A stretch of DNA of 64,000 bases, taken from the NCBI RefSeq assembly GCF_011808225.1, contig NZ_SOYS01000003.1:124001-188000 (forward strand), read 5' to 3'. This document shows positions 63,362 through 64,000 of this stretch, piece by piece. Below the pieces are notes generated by a model that saw only the letters and a list, made by a program, of their open reading frames with translations, was not told the DNA's origin and made no database searches. Position 1 is the first letter of the stretch, and the number at the start of each line of letters is the position of its first letter. The position numbers and the translations under genes were made by a program. The DNA comes from Cedecea colo (lineage in GTDB: Bacteria > Pseudomonadota > Gammaproteobacteria > Enterobacterales > Enterobacteriaceae).

Positions 63362-64000
63362 AAAAACTGCTGAAAAACCGCGAGCTGAGCGCGCTACTTG
63401 CGATCCTCGCTTTATTTGCGGTGCTGGTCGCGTTGAACCACAGCTACTTCAGCCTGCAAACGCTAAGCATGATCTTCACCAGCGCGCAGATCCTGATCCT
63501 GCTGGCCGTAGGCGCCACGATGGTAATGCTGACGCGCAATATTGACGTGTCCGTGGGTTCAACCGTTGGCCTGTGTGCCATTGCCGTTGGGATGGCGCTA
63601 AACAACGGTTACAGCCTGCCGGTGGCGATGCTATTTGCGCTGGCGACGGGCGCGCTGGCGGGTTTCTTCAACGGCGTGCTGGTTGTCTGGCTGCGCATTC
63701 CGGCGATTGTCGCCACGCTTGGCACGCTCGGGCTTTATCGCGGCGGCATGCTGCTGTGGACGGGCGGGAAATGGATTGAAGGGCTGCCGGCCAGCCTTAA
63801 ATTGCTGTCGGAACCCGTCGCGCTGGGCGTGTCCCCTCTTGGCATGCTGGTGCTGCTCCTGGTCGCTGTCGCCGCCTGGATACTGGCAAGAACGGCTTTC
63901 GGACGAGATTTTTACGCGGTAGGCGATAACCTCGCTGCCGCCCGTCAGCTGGGTGTTGCGGTAAACCGCACGCGACTTTTAGCTTTTACCTTCAACGGCA
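63358..64000 (+). CDS. lsrC: AI-2 import ABC transporter permease LsrC, N-terminal part
   Basis: The first 214 codons are present and the gene continues past the right edge. It starts at 63358 ([20 protein letters not shown]) inside the lsrA stop. The conserved stretch [16 protein letters not shown] and later [20 protein letters not shown] identify LsrC. It is a hydrophobic branched-chain/ribose-type permease with about six membrane segments in this part. lsrD, lsrB, lsrF and lsrG are expected beyond the window. Confidence 0.94.
   Translation, partial: MKKLLKNRELSALLAILALFAVLVALNHSYFSLQTLSMIFTSAQILILLAVGATMVMLTRNIDVSVGSTVGLCAIAVGMALNNGYSLPVAMLFALATGALAGFFNGVLVVWLRIPAIVATLGTLGLYRGGMLLWTGGKWIEGLPASLKLLSEPVALGVSPLGMLVLLLVAVAAWILARTAFGRDFYAVGDNLAAARQLGVAVNRTRLLAFTFNG

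Overview
The window is chromosomal DNA from a member of the Enterobacteriaceae. Nearly every protein matches its Escherichia coli K-12 counterpart in length and motifs, and operon order is conserved over long stretches. It is not E. coli itself. It has miaE and a GH20 hexosaminidase where E. coli has mgtA. It has a PmrAB-type two-component pair fused onto dacB, and an lsr (AI-2) cluster beside lptG. An Enterobacter, Klebsiella or Cedecea-like genus is plausible, but I cannot name it from the sequence alone. I see no phage, insertion sequence, CRISPR array, rRNA operon or plasmid gene.

Layout. (1) 1-27,000 is housekeeping in E. coli order: ispB (partial), rplU-rpmA-yhbE-obgE, dacB-pmrA-pmrB, greA, yhbY, rlmE-ftsH-folP-glmM-secG, tRNA-Leu and tRNA-fMet, rimP-nusA-infB-rbfA-truB-rpsO-pnp, nlpI-yrbN-deaD, and mtr. 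These genes cover translation, transcription elongation, RNA decay, cell wall synthesis and protein quality control. (2) 27,000-34,540 holds yhbW, the anaerobic ubiquinone genes ubiV, ubiU and ubiT, yhbS, yhbQ, yhbP, yhbO, yraR and yraQ. (3) At about 34,600 E. coli synteny jumps to the nrdG region, more than 1 Mb away in K-12. From there the window has nrdDG (anaerobic ribonucleotide reductase), treBC-treR (trehalose), a GH20 hexosaminidase, ridA, pyrLBI, tabA, argI, rraB, miaE, an unrecognised membrane protein, yjgM, valS-holC, pepA and lptFG. (4) 59,057-64,000 carries lsrK, lsrR, lsrA and the start of lsrC, for autoinducer-2 uptake and signalling.

The most interesting points are mostly non-coding. 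A 94-bp element between ubiV and yhbW has exact 14-bp terminal inverted repeats and two nested stems, and one arm contains the yhbW ribosome binding site. The order rplU...yraQ | nrdG...lptG is what one inversion roughly symmetric about oriC would give. Two perfect DnaA boxes lie in the nrdD leader, next to a correctly spaced NrdR box pair and an FNR box. A repeat element has supplied the stop codon and a 10-residue tail of lsrK. NusA has a short insertion in its S1 domain. I did not find a clearly new multi-gene system. Comparisons with E. coli are from memory of those sequences, not from a database search.
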